Notes: generated from the letters alone by a model not told the origin. 64,000 bases of DNA from Selenomonas ruminantium AC2024 (GCF_000687995.1 NZ_JIAC01000001.1:744001-808000), one strand, 5' to 3'; shown: positions 1-8,922, counted from the stretch's first letter. Program-made: numbers and translations.

Positions 1-6
1 CTGACC

Positions 7-735
7 ATGACACCGACGCCACGGGGCGTACTGGTGCTTGAATACCATCATGTCTGTGATGATGTGGATGAGGAAGGCTGGTCCTATGCAGTGCCGGTGG
101 CGGAGTTTAAGGAGCAGCTCGATTATCTGCAGGCACAGGGCTATACCACCATTTCCATGCAGGATTTTGTGCGGGCCAAGAAGGGCAAGCAGGAATTGCC
201 GGATAAGCCGGTGATTCTGACCTTTGATGATGGCTATGAGGACAATTACACCGTTCTTTTGCCCATGTTGGAGGAACGAGGCATGAAGGCCACGGTTTAC
301 ATGGTCACCAACAGCATTGGCCGCAAGGGGTATCTGTCCTGGAATCAGCTGCGGGATATGCAGAACCGTGGCATTGAGCTGGGGAGCCATACGGCCAACC
401 ATCAGCCGCTGACCACTTTGGACAGGGAGAAGCAGGCAGAGGAAATGAAACTTTCCAAGCTCCTGATGGAGTGGAACGGTCTTAAGACCATCTTCACCTT
501 TTCCTATCCGAATGGGGCTTATGATGAGGGAATGCCGGAACTTCTCAAGGAAAACGAATACCTCACGGCAGTGACCGGTGATGGGGGCCTCAATACGTTC
601 AAGACCAATCCCTATCTGTTGCAGCGCACCAATATTCCGCATCCCCGTTTGGGGCTGACGGAGTTCAAGCTGCGTCTGTTCAAGGGTGAGGTCATGACCC
701 GTCTGGGAATTCATCAGCATATAATCAACGAGTAA
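7..735 (+). CDS. Polysaccharide deacetylase (NodB-type, carbohydrate esterase 4)
   Basis: Predicted metal-dependent deacetylase of N-acetylated polysaccharide or peptidoglycan. The NodB homology domain is seen directly: TFDDG at residues 72-76 (first Asp the usual catalytic base, second a metal ligand) and the SHTANH motif at 127-132 supplying two metal-binding His. The arrangement, with an EYHHV stretch near the N terminus, is like PgaB/IcaB-type enzymes. The frame stays open to the window edge (codons at 1-6), so the ATG at 7 may be internal and a signal peptide or membrane anchor may lie outside the window. A gene for an exported protein follows after 26 bp and may be co-transcribed. Substrate cannot be told from the sequence. 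Confidence 0.85.
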   Translation: MTPTPRGVLVLEYHHVCDDVDEEGWSYAVPVAEFKEQLDYLQAQGYTTISMQDFVRAKKGKQELPDKPVILTFDDGYEDNYTVLLPMLEERGMKATVYMVTNSIGRKGYLSWNQLRDMQNRGIELGSHTANHQPLTTLDREKQAEEMKLSKLLMEWNGLKTIFTFSYPNGAYDEGMPELLKENEYLTAVTGDGGLNTFKTNPYLLQRTNIPHPRLGLTEFKLRLFKGEVMTRLGIHQHIINE

Positions 736-761
736 TACTTTAGTAAGGATGTTTTGATTTA

Positions 762-2012
762 ATGAAAGGAACTAAGAAAATACTGGCTGTGCTGGCCGCG
801 GGCATCATTATGATGCCTGCACTGGCACAGGCCCGCCATGCAGAGGATAAGGGCGCAGCGATTGTGCGCACCGACCGAACTGCAGCTCATCAGCAGGTAA
901 AGGGGGCATCGGATACGAAAATCCTGGACCGCATAAAAAATATTCTGCAGTCGCGAGACGGAAAGCAGACGCAGGATGAGCAGAACCCACAGGGGCTGGC
1001 CCGTTGGGATATGGATAGCCGGGATGAAGGGGGCACCCTGATTTTCTCCGACAGTCCGGAGTATGTGGACCAGAACGGCATTCTCTATCAGGATTCTGTC
1101 AAGGGGGATGCCCGTGTGCTGTTTTACCATCTCAATAACACCAGTGAACCCAAGAAACTGGCGGTCGTACTCAAAAATGAGTATAACGGCGCCAATACGG
1201 TAACCATTACCCGCGGCGGCAACGGCCAGCCCAGCAGCGATTACCTCAAGGTGGGCAAGGCCACCCAGCTGGAGTATTTCAGTCAGGAAAAGAATCAGAA
1301 AATCGACCTGCAGCCCGGGATGTCCCGCCTGCTGCAGGAGAACATGAATATGACCATTCTGCAGCCCGGAGAGCTGACCTATGGTGTCTTTGATTTCCAT
1401 GCCGATCATTCTGTGCTGGTGTCGGTAATTATGCTGGACGCCTATGGCGATCCTGTGACGGCAGTGAGCAATTTGCCGGTGCTGCCCAAGGATGAAATGC
1501 GCCTCAGAGGCACGTTTAAGGGCATGAACCGGGTGCTTTCGGCCCGCAAAGTGTATAACCCTGGCGAGGATGGGGGCGTATACTTCATGCTGGCTGATAA
1601 CAAGTCTGATAAATACCGTAAGGGTATTGATGCCACCGATGGCAGTGCCGTCACCAACTACGGCAACTATGGTATCAATTACCGCATTGAACTGCCGGTG
1701 CAGGACGGGGATGTGGACTACTATCTAAGTCCCCTTGGAGGTGTTTACGCTGGAGCCATGCGCAGCTTCCAGGCCACCAAGACATATACGCTGTTCCCCA
1801 CGCCGGGCGCACGCGAATACTTTGGTGACAGAACCGCACCGGAAACCGATACAATGCAGGCCCAGCGTGAAGCGGGCAAATGGCAGCTGGCCCAGAATAC
1901 GGAGCTGGCGCCTTTAGGTGAAAGCATCGGCAAAGGGGAAACCGTTTTTGAATTCTCCCCGCCGGGCGCGTCCAATCTGCCGGTAGCTGTGGTTATGCTG
2001 CCCAAGAAGTAA
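762..2012 (+). CDS. Exported protein of unknown function
   Basis: 416 residues with a clear Sec signal peptide (KKILAVLAAGIIMMPALAQA, cleavage near residue 24). The mature part is hydrophilic, without membrane segments, and has no motif I recognise. Residues from about 80 onward look like an all-beta envelope protein (a segment reading GGTLIFSDSPEYV, many short hydrophobic strands, ending in VAVVMLPKK). It lies 26 bp after the deacetylase and 56 bp before metG, so it may work with the deacetylase at the envelope. That link rests on position only. The length and single ATG after an AGTAAGGATG stretch make the start reasonable. Confidence 0.6.
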   Translation: MKGTKKILAVLAAGIIMMPALAQARHAEDKGAAIVRTDRTAAHQQVKGASDTKILDRIKNILQSRDGKQTQDEQNPQGLARWDMDSRDEGGTLIFSDSPEYVDQNGILYQDSVKGDARVLFYHLNNTSEPKKLAVVLKNEYNGANTVTITRGGNGQPSSDYLKVGKATQLEYFSQEKNQKIDLQPGMSRLLQENMNMTILQPGELTYGVFDFHADHSVLVSVIMLDAYGDPVTAVSNLPVLPKDEMRLRGTFKGMNRVLSARKVYNPGEDGGVYFMLADNKSDKYRKGIDATDGSAVTNYGNYGINYRIELPVQDGDVDYYLSPLGGVYAGAMRSFQATKTYTLFPTPGAREYFGDRTAPETDTMQAQREAGKWQLAQNTELAPLGESIGKGETVFEFSPPGASNLPVAVVMLPKK

Positions 2013-2024
2013 CAACGCATACAA

Positions 2025-2045
2025 CACCCGAATCATTTGCGGGTG
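2025..2045. other. Small hairpin between exported protein and metG
   Basis: CACCCG at 2025-2030 pairs with CGGGTG at 2040-2045 around a 9-nt loop. No run of T follows, so it is a poor intrinsic terminator. It lies just before the AAGGAGG ribosome site of metG. I see no T-box or SAM-riboswitch signature in this 56-bp gap. Confidence 0.3.
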
Positions 2046-2068
2046 CAATATAAGGAGGATCATTTTCC

Positions 2069-4018
2069 ATGTCTGAAAAGAAACCATTTTACATTACCAC
2101 GCCGATTTACTATCCCAGTGCCAAGCTGCATATCGGTCATGCTTACTGCACGACCATTGCGGACTCCATTGCCCGCTACCACCGCCTGGCCGGGGATGAT
2201 GTATTTTTCCTGACGGGCTCTGACGAGCACGGCCAGAAAATTCAGCAGAAGGCCGAAGAAGCCGGCATCAAGCCCATTGAGTACACGGATAAAATCGTGG
2301 CTGGCTTCCAGAACCTCTGGCAGAAGCTCAACATCAGCAATGATGACTTCATCCGCACGACGGAAAAACGCCATGAAAAAGTGGTGCAGGAAATTTTCCG
2401 CCGCATTTATGCCAAGGGCGATATCTACAAGGGGTCCTATAAGGGCCTCTACTGCACGCCTTGCGAAAGCTATTGGACGGAGCATCAGCTCGATGAAAAC
2501 GGCTGCTGCCCGGATTGTGGCCGCCCTGTGCAGGAAGTGTCCGAAGAAGCCTACTTCTTCAAGATGAGCAACTATCAGGATAAGATTCTTTCCTATATTG
2601 AAGAACATCCGGATTTCATTCAGCCGGTGTCCCGCCGCAATGAGATGATTAACTTTATCAAGCAGGGATTGGAAGATTTGTGCATTTCCCGTACGTCCTT
2701 TGACTGGGGTATCCCGGTGCCCATCGACGAAAAGCACGTTATCTATGTGTGGTTCGATGCGCTGACCAATTATCTGACGCCGATTGGCTTCCTCGATGAC
2801 CAAGAGAAGTTCAATAAGTACTGGCCGGCTGATTTGCACCTCGTGGGCAAGGAAATTGTGCGTTTCCATACCATCATATGGCCCTGCATCCTCATGGCTC
2901 TCGACCTGCCGCTGCCGAAAAAGGTTTACGGCCATGGCTGGCTGATTGTCGATGGCGACAAGATGAGTAAGTCCAAGGGCAATGTCATTGACCCCATCGG
3001 CCTCATTGACGAATTCGGTGCAGATGCTATCCGTTACTTCCTGCTCCGTGAAATCAACCTCGGCCAGGATGGTAACTTCAGCCGTGATGCCTTGATTGGT
3101 CGCATTAACAGCGATTTGGCCAACGACCTCGGGAACCTCCTGCACCGCACCCTCAACATGGTGGGCAAGTTCCAGGATGGCGTGCTTATCGCTCCACAGG
3201 GCGAAAGTGACGTGGATAAGAGCCTCAAGGCCGACGCCGCTGAAACGGTTGCTTACTTCGCCGAAAACATGGAGAAGATGGAACTTTCCCTGTCCATCAA
3301 GAAGGTCTGGGCATTCATCAGCCGTGCGAACAAATACATTGATGAAACGGCTCCCTGGGCACTGGCCAAGGATGAAAGCAAGAAGCAGGAACTGGCTAAT
3401 GTCATGTACAATCTGGCTGAATCCCTGCGCCATATCAGCGTGCTGATTAGCCCCTTTATGCCGATTACGGCAGAACGTATCTGGCAGCAGCTCAACCTGT
3501 CGGGCAGCTTTGCTGATGTTCAGCTTGACGATATTAAGACCTGGGGTGGCATCGAAGGTGGCCACAAGGTTGGTACGCCGGAACAGCTCTTCCCGCGCAT
3601 TGAAGTAGAGAAGGAAGAAGCTCCTGCCAAACAGGAAAAACCGGCTAAGAAAAACAAGCAGGAAAAGAAAGCGGACAAAAAAGAACAGGCTGACGATAAT
3701 GCAGAAGTCAGCATTGACGATTTTGCCAAGATTCATCTGCGGGTAGTCAAGGTTCTCGCAGCAGAACCCGTGCCCAAGACGGAAAAACTGCTGAAACTCA
3801 CGGTGGATTTGGGCGATGAACAGCGTGAAATCGTGTCCGGCATTGCCAAGCACTATGAGCCTGCTGAACTTATTGGCAAGAACGTGGTCATGGTCATCAA
3901 TCTGAAACCAGCCAAGATTCGCGGCATTGTTTCCCACGGCATGGTGCTGGCCGCTTCTCAGGGCGATGAATTGAAGGTTGTGTCGGTGGATATGCCGGTC
4001 GGCTCCACGGTGCGCTAA
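2069..4018 (+). CDS. metG: Methionyl-tRNA synthetase
   Basis: Charges tRNA-Met with methionine in the cytoplasm. Class I signatures are visible: HIGH at residues 21-24 and KMSKS at 298-302, and a zinc knuckle with C129-x2-C132 and C147-x2-C150. After the catalytic and anticodon-binding domains comes a Lys/Glu-rich linker (about 512-540) and a C-terminal Trbp111-like tRNA-binding domain (about 546-649), the long dimeric form common in Firmicutes. Start ATG follows TAAGGAGG with normal spacing. The tatD gene begins one base after its stop codon, so the two are probably translated from one mRNA. Confidence 0.97.
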   Translation: MSEKKPFYITTPIYYPSAKLHIGHAYCTTIADSIARYHRLAGDDVFFLTGSDEHGQKIQQKAEEAGIKPIEYTDKIVAGFQNLWQKLNISNDDFIRTTEKRHEKVVQEIFRRIYAKGDIYKGSYKGLYCTPCESYWTEHQLDENGCCPDCGRPVQEVSEEAYFFKMSNYQDKILSYIEEHPDFIQPVSRRNEMINFIKQGLEDLCISRTSFDWGIPVPIDEKHVIYVWFDALTNYLTPIGFLDDQEKFNKYWPADLHLVGKEIVRFHTIIWPCILMALDLPLPKKVYGHGWLIVDGDKMSKSKGNVIDPIGLIDEFGADAIRYFLLREINLGQDGNFSRDALIGRINSDLANDLGNLLHRTLNMVGKFQDGVLIAPQGESDVDKSLKADAAETVAYFAENMEKMELSLSIKKVWAFISRANKYIDETAPWALAKDESKKQELANVMYNLAESLRHISVLISPFMPITAERIWQQLNLSGSFADVQLDDIKTWGGIEGGHKVGTPEQLFPRIEVEKEEAPAKQEKPAKKNKQEKKADKKEQADDNAEVSIDDFAKIHLRVVKVLAAEPVPKTEKLLKLTVDLGDEQREIVSGIAKHYEPAELIGKNVVMVINLKPAKIRGIVSHGMVLAASQGDELKVVSVDMPVGSTVR

Positions 4019-4019
4019 G

Positions 4020-4799
4020 ATGGCAGCTTTTGAACTGGTAGACACGCATACTCACCTTAATGATGGGAAATTTGCGGGACAGGAAGCGGAAGTCATAGCC
4101 CGGGCAAAGGAAGCCGGTATTACCCGCTTGATTAATATGGGCGATACCTTAGAATCCTCTGCCAAGGCGGTGGAACTGGCCGCTGCTTATGAAGGTGTAT
4201 ACGCCGGTGTGGGTATCCATCCCGAGGAAATCTATGAACTGACTTCTGCCGATGATGACCAGCTGGCTAGCTGGTCCGAAGCGGAGCGTGTAGTAGCCAT
4301 TGGCGAAATCGGCCTCGATTACTACTGGGAAAAGGATGAAGATAAGCGCGCTCTGCAGCGGCGCATGTTTATCCATCAGCTCGATTTGGCCCGGCAGCTG
4401 CATCTGCCGGTCTGCATCCATGATAGAGAGGCACATGGGGACACGCTGACCATCCTCAAAAAGGAAGGCAAAGGCCTAAAAGGTGTCTTGCATTGTTTCT
4501 CCGGTAGCTTCGAAATGGCTCAGGAAATCTATAAAATGGGCTGGTATATCGGCGTGGATGGCCCGCTGACCTACAAAAACGCTGCGAAACTTCCAGAAAT
4601 CGTGGAAAAATTCCCGTTGGAACGCATTTTAGTGGAGACAGATGCCCCATATTTGGCACCTGTACCCATGCGCGGCAAGCAGAATGAGCCGGCTTTTGTC
4701 CGTTATGTGGCGGAGAAAGTTGCCGAAATAAAGGGGATTTCTGTGGAAATGGTGGCTAAACAAACCTCAATCAACGCTGAGGAATTATACGGTATCTAA
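4020..4799 (+). CDS. tatD: TatD-family metal-dependent hydrolase/DNase
   Basis: 259 residues, full length for the TatD family of TIM-barrel metal-dependent nucleases. Family motifs seen: DTHTHL at 8-13 (metal-binding His pair), GEIGLDYYW, CIHDREAHGD, HCFSGS and ETDAPYLAP near the C terminus. The ATG at 4020 starts two bases after the metG stop. An upstream in-frame ATG at 3978 lies inside metG and is less likely. The metG-tatD order is common in Firmicutes, which supports the call. In-cell role (DNA repair or quality control) is family knowledge. Confidence 0.92.
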   Translation: MAAFELVDTHTHLNDGKFAGQEAEVIARAKEAGITRLINMGDTLESSAKAVELAAAYEGVYAGVGIHPEEIYELTSADDDQLASWSEAERVVAIGEIGLDYYWEKDEDKRALQRRMFIHQLDLARQLHLPVCIHDREAHGDTLTILKKEGKGLKGVLHCFSGSFEMAQEIYKMGWYIGVDGPLTYKNAAKLPEIVEKFPLERILVETDAPYLAPVPMRGKQNEPAFVRYVAEKVAEIKGISVEMVAKQTSINAEELYGI

Positions 4800-4824
4800 A
4801 ACGGGAATTTGCCTGTTTTTGAGC

Positions 4825-4869
4825 AAAAGTGGTGGACGAACTATGAAAATAGCCGTCCACTGCTTTTTT
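4825..4869 (+). terminator. Intrinsic terminator after tatD
   Basis: GTGGACG at 4832-4838 pairs with CGTCCAC at 4854-4860. The outer AAAAG/CTTTT arms extend the stem across a TG/TG mismatch, and the right arm runs into a T tract. It closes the metG-tatD unit. Confidence 0.75.
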
Positions 4870-4919
4870 ATTCCCATTTTTCATGTGTTTTTCAGCTAAA
4901 TGTGGGAGAATATATCAGT

Positions 4920-4954
4920 GAGATTTGACAAGGGTTCAAATCTCATGCTATACT
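4920..4954 (+). promoter_or_regulatory. Sigma-70-type promoter overlapping a perfect palindrome
   Basis: TTGACA at 4925-4930, an 18-bp spacer and TATACT at 4949-4954, the -10 preceded by TGC (extended). A perfect 9-bp inverted repeat, GAGATTTGA at 4920-4928 and TCAAATCTC at 4936-4944, covers the -35 and half the spacer, a good position for a repressor. It drives the 3D-domain gene starting at 4993. The regulator is unknown. Confidence 0.7.
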
Positions 4955-4992
4955 GCTAAAAGTTCTTCACCAAACCTTGAAGGGGGCTTTTA

Positions 4993-5808
4993 ATGAGTTT
5001 AAAGAAGCTGTTAACATTCAACCATAAAGAACAGAAAGTCGTAATGTGCGTGGTGCTGGCCATTATGATGATGATGACAACTGGTTTTACCAAAACCACG
5101 TTGCCGGACGATTGGCACCAGGTGACCATTGTGGCCGATGGCAAGACAATTACGACCACGACTAATCATACGAATCCAGCTTTTATCTTAGGAAAAAATG
5201 GCGTGAAACTTAGAGCCAATGACGAATACCATCTGGAAAAGGATGGCAAGAACACGAAAATCACCGTTTACCGCGCGGTTCCGGTAACGGTAACGTACAA
5301 TGGTCAGGCAAAACAGATTGTGACCAGCAAGCAGACCGTAGGTGACGCCCTGATCGAGTTGGGCTATAATCTGGAGGACGTGGAAACGCCTCTGGGACTG
5401 GATGCGAAAATTCAGGAGAACCTAGACATAGTAGTATCTGACAGTGCAAAAAAACGCGAGGCACTGCAGCGTATGCGTGAAGAACAGATGAGACCCAAGG
5501 TGCAGACGGAAATGGGCATGATGGCCTATACCGCCGCCTACACTATGGAAGCAACGGCTTACCTCCCTACAGATGGGAGCGGCGCAGGCATTACCGCCAC
5601 TGGTATTCCTGCCCGCCGCGGTGTCGTTGCGGTTGACCCTGGGGTCATTCCATTGGGTTCCCGGGTATATATTCCGGGGTATGGCGTGGCTATCGCTGCC
5701 GATACCGGCGGTGCTATCCGCGGCCAGAAAGTGGACCTGTGCATGGAAACTTACGGCGAATGCATGAACTTCGGCCGGAGAAACATTGAGGTTTACGTAC
5801 TGGCGTAA
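4993..5808 (+). CDS. Cell-wall protein with DUF348 repeats and a 3D domain
   Basis: 271 residues. An N-terminal membrane/signal segment (about 17-34) is followed by two DUF348-like repeats (about 41-81 and 90-132), a short charged helix, and a C-terminal 3D domain (about 186-271) with the conserved Asp-bearing strands AVDPGVIPLGS, AADTGG and GQKVDL. The 3D fold is related to the MltA lytic transglycosylase core, so a peptidoglycan-cleaving role like YabE/YocH proteins is expected. There is no G5 domain. ATG follows GAAGGGGGC with good spacing. It is monocistronic: own promoter upstream and a terminator 6 bp downstream. Confidence 0.85.
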   Translation: MSLKKLLTFNHKEQKVVMCVVLAIMMMMTTGFTKTTLPDDWHQVTIVADGKTITTTTNHTNPAFILGKNGVKLRANDEYHLEKDGKNTKITVYRAVPVTVTYNGQAKQIVTSKQTVGDALIELGYNLEDVETPLGLDAKIQENLDIVVSDSAKKREALQRMREEQMRPKVQTEMGMMAYTAAYTMEATAYLPTDGSGAGITATGIPARRGVVAVDPGVIPLGSRVYIPGYGVAIAADTGGAIRGQKVDLCMETYGECMNFGRRNIEVYVLA

Positions 5809-5813
5809 AAAAG

Positions 5814-5852
5814 AAGCACATATCAGGCTGACAAGTTGCCTGATATGTGCTT
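5814..5852. terminator. Bidirectional terminator between 3D-domain gene and AT1
   Basis: Fifteen-base arms at 5814-5828 and 5838-5852 pair perfectly around a 9-nt loop, with T runs on both strands. It ends the plus-strand gene stopping at 5808 and the minus-strand autotransporter stopping at 5872. Confidence 0.9.
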
Positions 5853-5871
5853 TTTGCATATGAGAAGAGAG

Positions 5872-8220
5872 TTAGAACTTCCACGTAGCGCCGAGCTGGA
5901 CGCTGCCGCCGCGTTGTTTTCCGGCCCAGCCGGTGAGGCCGAGGTCGAGAGTCAGGGGCGTTTCGCCGGGTTTAACCTGCCAGCCGAGTTCGAGCATGCC
6001 GCTGCCGCCTTTGACACTGGGGCTGGGGACATTGCCGCCACTGGAGAAGTGGGCTCTGGCTTCGCCGCCGAATTCGTACTGGTAGGCAAGACCGCCGTAG
6101 AAACTGTTCTTGTCGTTGACCTTGTGGGTGAGCCGTGCGCCGATACGCAGGCGGTGGCTGTCTACTGCATCGAAGCTGCCACGTTCATCCGCAGCATTTT
6201 CGATATGGATGGTGGTGGTGTCACCAGCCTGATGGCTGTAGAAATATTTCAGATAGCCGTCAAGGGTGTTGCCGTTGCCGATATTAAAGGCTTTGCCGAC
6301 ACCGAGGTGGGCGGCAAAGTAGTTGGAGGAACTGTCGTAATCGACCTTGCCCAGGGTGTCCATGGTGGTCTTGTAGTCGGAGTTCACGCGGCCGCCGCGC
6401 AGGCTGCCCTCGTAGTAGAGGCCGTCATGGTTGACCTGCCGTGCCATGATACCAAGGCCGTAGTAATGGGCGCCGCCTTCACCGTGGGTACCTGCGGCAT
6501 CTTCGAGGTAGCTGTCATAGCTGCCGCCGCCGTATTCCACTACGGGACCAAAGAGCAGTTTGCCCTGCGGATTGGCAATCTCCCGGGCAAAACCGACATT
6601 GATGCCAAAGCCCTTGGTGTCGACATAGGAGCCGCTCTGGGCACGCATGGAGGAGCCACCAATAGCGGCAAACGGCGTGAAGGTACTAACAGAGGGTACG
6701 CCTGCCGCGCCGCTGTTCGTCTGTTCGGCAACTTCGAGCGCTACGGCATTAGCGGCCTGCATAAAGCCCTGTGAGGAGAGCATATCTGCACCGGCGTTGA
6801 TAAAGGTCGTAGTAGCCGCACGCGTTTCTACAAGGGACTTGGCGCGTTCCATACTGCTTTCCGTGCTGCTTTCGGTCTTGTCAGTAACGGTGGCGGTAAT
6901 GGCGGTATCGCCCTGATTGATAGCGAATTGATAGGATGTGTCCAAAGTCAGGCTGGTGGCTGTAGGAACCGTGGTCAAAGTAGTGGTGGCAGCGGTGCCG
7001 GTAAATCCTGCAGCGTTGCTTATCAAAGTGACTTTATCTCCTTGATTGAGATTTACCCCAGTCTGAGCCGCTGCGCCGATGGTCACAGGAGTAGTGGTAA
7101 AATCAGTAGCACCGCCATTGATGGTCACCATTGTGTCACCACTGGCAATGTCGGAAGGCAGATAGAAGTTCAGATTTTGTGCGCCATAGATATTGTCGGT
7201 GATAGTAATGTCCTTGGCGGCAAAGTTGATGGTATTGTTGGAGGAGGTACCTGACATGACGCTGCCGCCGTTGATGCCCTGCAAAGTTATGGCAGCGAGG
7301 ATATTGACAGTGTTGTCAGTGGCATTACCAGTTCCCATTGCCATACCGCCAGAAACCATGCCGTTGATGGTGCCACCGGAAATCGTCACCGTATTGTCTT
7401 TGGCATTGCCATAATTAGAGGTGCCGTCTGTCTGGGCACCTATGACTGCGCCGGTGACGGTACCGCCTTTGATAATGACGCTGTTTCCTGTTGCGTCACC
7501 GCCGTTTGAGGCCCAACCGCCAACAATATTGTTGGCACTAATCGTACCACTGGTAATAGTGATGGTGTTGCCTGTGGCATTGCCGTTGGTCGTATTTCCA
7601 CATATAATGTTCTGGGAAGCTGTGACTGTCGCATCTGAAATGGTAATACTGTTGTTGACTGCATTGACTAGGGAAGCACTACTCATATTACCACCGATTA
7701 TATAGCCAGTTGTAATGGTACCACCCGCAATGATGACCTGATTATTCTCCACACTTCCATTATAGGCTTGAGCGCCTACGATTCCGTTATATAAAATGAC
7801 ATTGAGATTGTTCAGTGTGATGGTGTTGTTGGTGGCGCTCTTACCCCAGGCACCGATAAATTGGTTTATATCCGTACCAGTATTTGTAAAATCATTCAGT
7901 GTCAGTGAATAGCCATCGGCACTTTGAGTGCCGGGATAACCGCCGATTATACTCCAATTAGACCAAGCACTGGTGCCGGTGATGGTCAGGGATTTTGTAT
8001 TGGACGTGCCAACAGCAGGTGTCAACTCAGCACCTGTGGGCAAAACTGCGCCTGAGCCAAGTTTTACTGTGTCGTTATCATCTGTGTCAATATATATCGT
8101 TTTATCTGCCGTGGATGCTTCTGCCGATGGCGGACTAAAGAATCCCCCCCCAGTGCACATCAGTACGGCCAATACGAGCTTGGCCAATCTTTTTTGCTTT
8201 GTCTTGCTGCAATTTCTCAT
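5872..8220 (-). CDS. Autotransporter adhesin AT1 (in-frame G8 tract)
   Basis: 782-residue type V secretion protein. A long signal peptide (MRNCSKTKQKRLAKLVLAVL, then Gly-Gly-Gly, likely cleavage after SAEA) is followed by a passenger (about 40-510) of repeated strands of the NTVTISGGTITG / GNATGN type, predicted parallel beta-helix. The C-terminal barrel (about 514-782) ends in Phe (GATWKF), the usual BAM recognition signal. Gly-Gly-Gly is encoded by eight consecutive G, so length change would switch the gene off. ATG is preceded by AAGGGGGATAAAAA. The barrel is almost identical to that of AT3 while passengers differ. Ligand is unknown. Confidence 0.9.
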   Translation of the reverse strand: MRNCSKTKQKRLAKLVLAVLMCTGGGFFSPPSAEASTADKTIYIDTDDNDTVKLGSGAVLPTGAELTPAVGTSNTKSLTITGTSAWSNWSIIGGYPGTQSADGYSLTLNDFTNTGTDINQFIGAWGKSATNNTITLNNLNVILYNGIVGAQAYNGSVENNQVIIAGGTITTGYIIGGNMSSASLVNAVNNSITISDATVTASQNIICGNTTNGNATGNTITITSGTISANNIVGGWASNGGDATGNSVIIKGGTVTGAVIGAQTDGTSNYGNAKDNTVTISGGTINGMVSGGMAMGTGNATDNTVNILAAITLQGINGGSVMSGTSSNNTINFAAKDITITDNIYGAQNLNFYLPSDIASGDTMVTINGGATDFTTTPVTIGAAAQTGVNLNQGDKVTLISNAAGFTGTAATTTLTTVPTATSLTLDTSYQFAINQGDTAITATVTDKTESSTESSMERAKSLVETRAATTTFINAGADMLSSQGFMQAANAVALEVAEQTNSGAAGVPSVSTFTPFAAIGGSSMRAQSGSYVDTKGFGINVGFAREIANPQGKLLFGPVVEYGGGSYDSYLEDAAGTHGEGGAHYYGLGIMARQVNHDGLYYEGSLRGGRVNSDYKTTMDTLGKVDYDSSSNYFAAHLGVGKAFNIGNGNTLDGYLKYFYSHQAGDTTTIHIENAADERGSFDAVDSHRLRIGARLTHKVNDKNSFYGGLAYQYEFGGEARAHFSSGGNVPSPSVKGGSGMLELGWQVKPGETPLTLDLGLTGWAGKQRGGSVQLGATWKF
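8144..8151 (-). repeat. Homopolymer G8 tract in AT1 signal peptide
   Basis: Eight C on the plus strand (G on the coding strand). The codons read ACT GGG GGG GGA, so the eight-base length keeps signal peptide and passenger in one frame. It is a candidate slipped-strand phase switch, currently ON. Confidence 0.8.
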
Positions 8221-8276
8221 TTTTTATCCCCCTTTGGCTTGCGCCGTTTATAAAAATTTTGATACCGTCAGGATAG

Positions 8277-8382
8277 AAAATCCCAAAGACTATCATAGGC
8301 GGGTGCTTATCCAAAATCTACTGACAATATGGACAGTTTTGAAGAAAGGGGCGATTTTTCTACCTGTAAATTAGTACAGGTA
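8277..8382 (-). promoter_or_regulatory. AT1 promoter region with two dyads
   Basis: From the gene outward: a 21-bp segment at 8277-8297 identical to one at 16099-16119, carrying TATGAT (8292-8297 on the minus strand) as likely -10. Then an imperfect dyad ACTGACA/GGACAGT at 8320-8337, and a second dyad TACCTGTA/TACAGGTA at 8361-8382. The dyad centres are 43 bp apart. The outer dyad lies inside the 3' end of the AbiEi-like gene. Likely binding sites for a shared activator. Confidence 0.65.
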
Positions 8383-8882
8383 GCCTGTATCGCATCTATA
8401 TAATCATCGAGTTTAGCAAAATCAAGACTATCCTTCAGCTGGCGATAGCTTTGTACTATTTCCTTATAATAATCGAAAGCCATCTTATTTCTATGGCGGA
8501 TTAGCTCTAAAAGCATTCGTTCACGGTCATAGCAACGGATGGATAAACCGTTGTATAGCATTTGCGTTTTTCCAATACCGTAATAATTGACTGACTCAAA
8601 ATATTGTTTTGCGCCAGCCATCTTGATGCGTGTCATATGCCGACCTGTAGCTAAATGAAGTTGGTCAGGTATAACATCTGTTAGTCCCCAAAAATAAAAG
8701 GCATTATCCATAATGAAAATTGCATCCTTGTAGCTAGCCATAACAATCTCAATATCGGAAGCGGTTTCATTCTTGGAATATAAGCCAGGCGAAAGTTTGA
8801 AAAGTTCTCCTTTCTGCATAGCTTGTTTTACCTTGTATAAAGAACCGTATTGATTTATAGCATCTTTAAGTATCATAACCAT
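8307..8882 (-). CDS. AbiEi-like antitoxin / transcriptional regulator, probably 3'-altered
   Basis: 191 residues resembling the AbiEi family of type IV antitoxins: N-terminal winged-helix segment (LKDAINQYGSLYKVKQAMQK), then the FKLSPGLYSKN motif and the nuclease-like domain (YFWGLTDVIPDQLHLATGR). The last 25 or so residues are encoded by the AT1 promoter dyads and look unrelated to the family, so the original 3' end seems lost. No AbiEii nucleotidyltransferase toxin follows; AT1 does. ATG at 8882 follows AAAGGACAATTCTT. Its own promoter is flanked by inverted repeats, as expected for AbiEi autoregulation. Confidence 0.7.
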   Translation of the reverse strand: MVMILKDAINQYGSLYKVKQAMQKGELFKLSPGLYSKNETASDIEIVMASYKDAIFIMDNAFYFWGLTDVIPDQLHLATGRHMTRIKMAGAKQYFESVNYYGIGKTQMLYNGLSIRCYDRERMLLELIRHRNKMAFDYYKEIVQSYRQLKDSLDFAKLDDYIDAIQATCTNLQVEKSPLSSKLSILSVDFG

Positions 8883-8922
8883 AAGAATTGTCCTTTACTA
8901 TAAACACACATTTTATCGTTTG

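Noticed and set aside
2013-2068. T-box or SAM riboswitch before metG
   Set aside because: The gap is only 56 bp with one weak hairpin, and no conserved T-box or SAM core is present.
2060-4045. 661-codon open frame on the minus strand opposite metG
   Set aside because: It mirrors metG codons exactly, has no ribosome site or known domain, and metG is certain.
5836-6774. 312-codon plus-strand frame opposite the AT1 barrel, with similar frames opposite AT2-AT4
   Set aside because: They recur only because the barrel DNA is conserved. Val/Ala-rich translation, no ribosome site, no homology by eye.
8140-8170. AT signal peptides as lipoproteins (Cys before Gly-Gly-Gly)
   Set aside because: The residue before Cys is Met or Leu, not Gly/Ala/Ser, AT2 lacks the Cys, and AxA-type cleavage sites follow.
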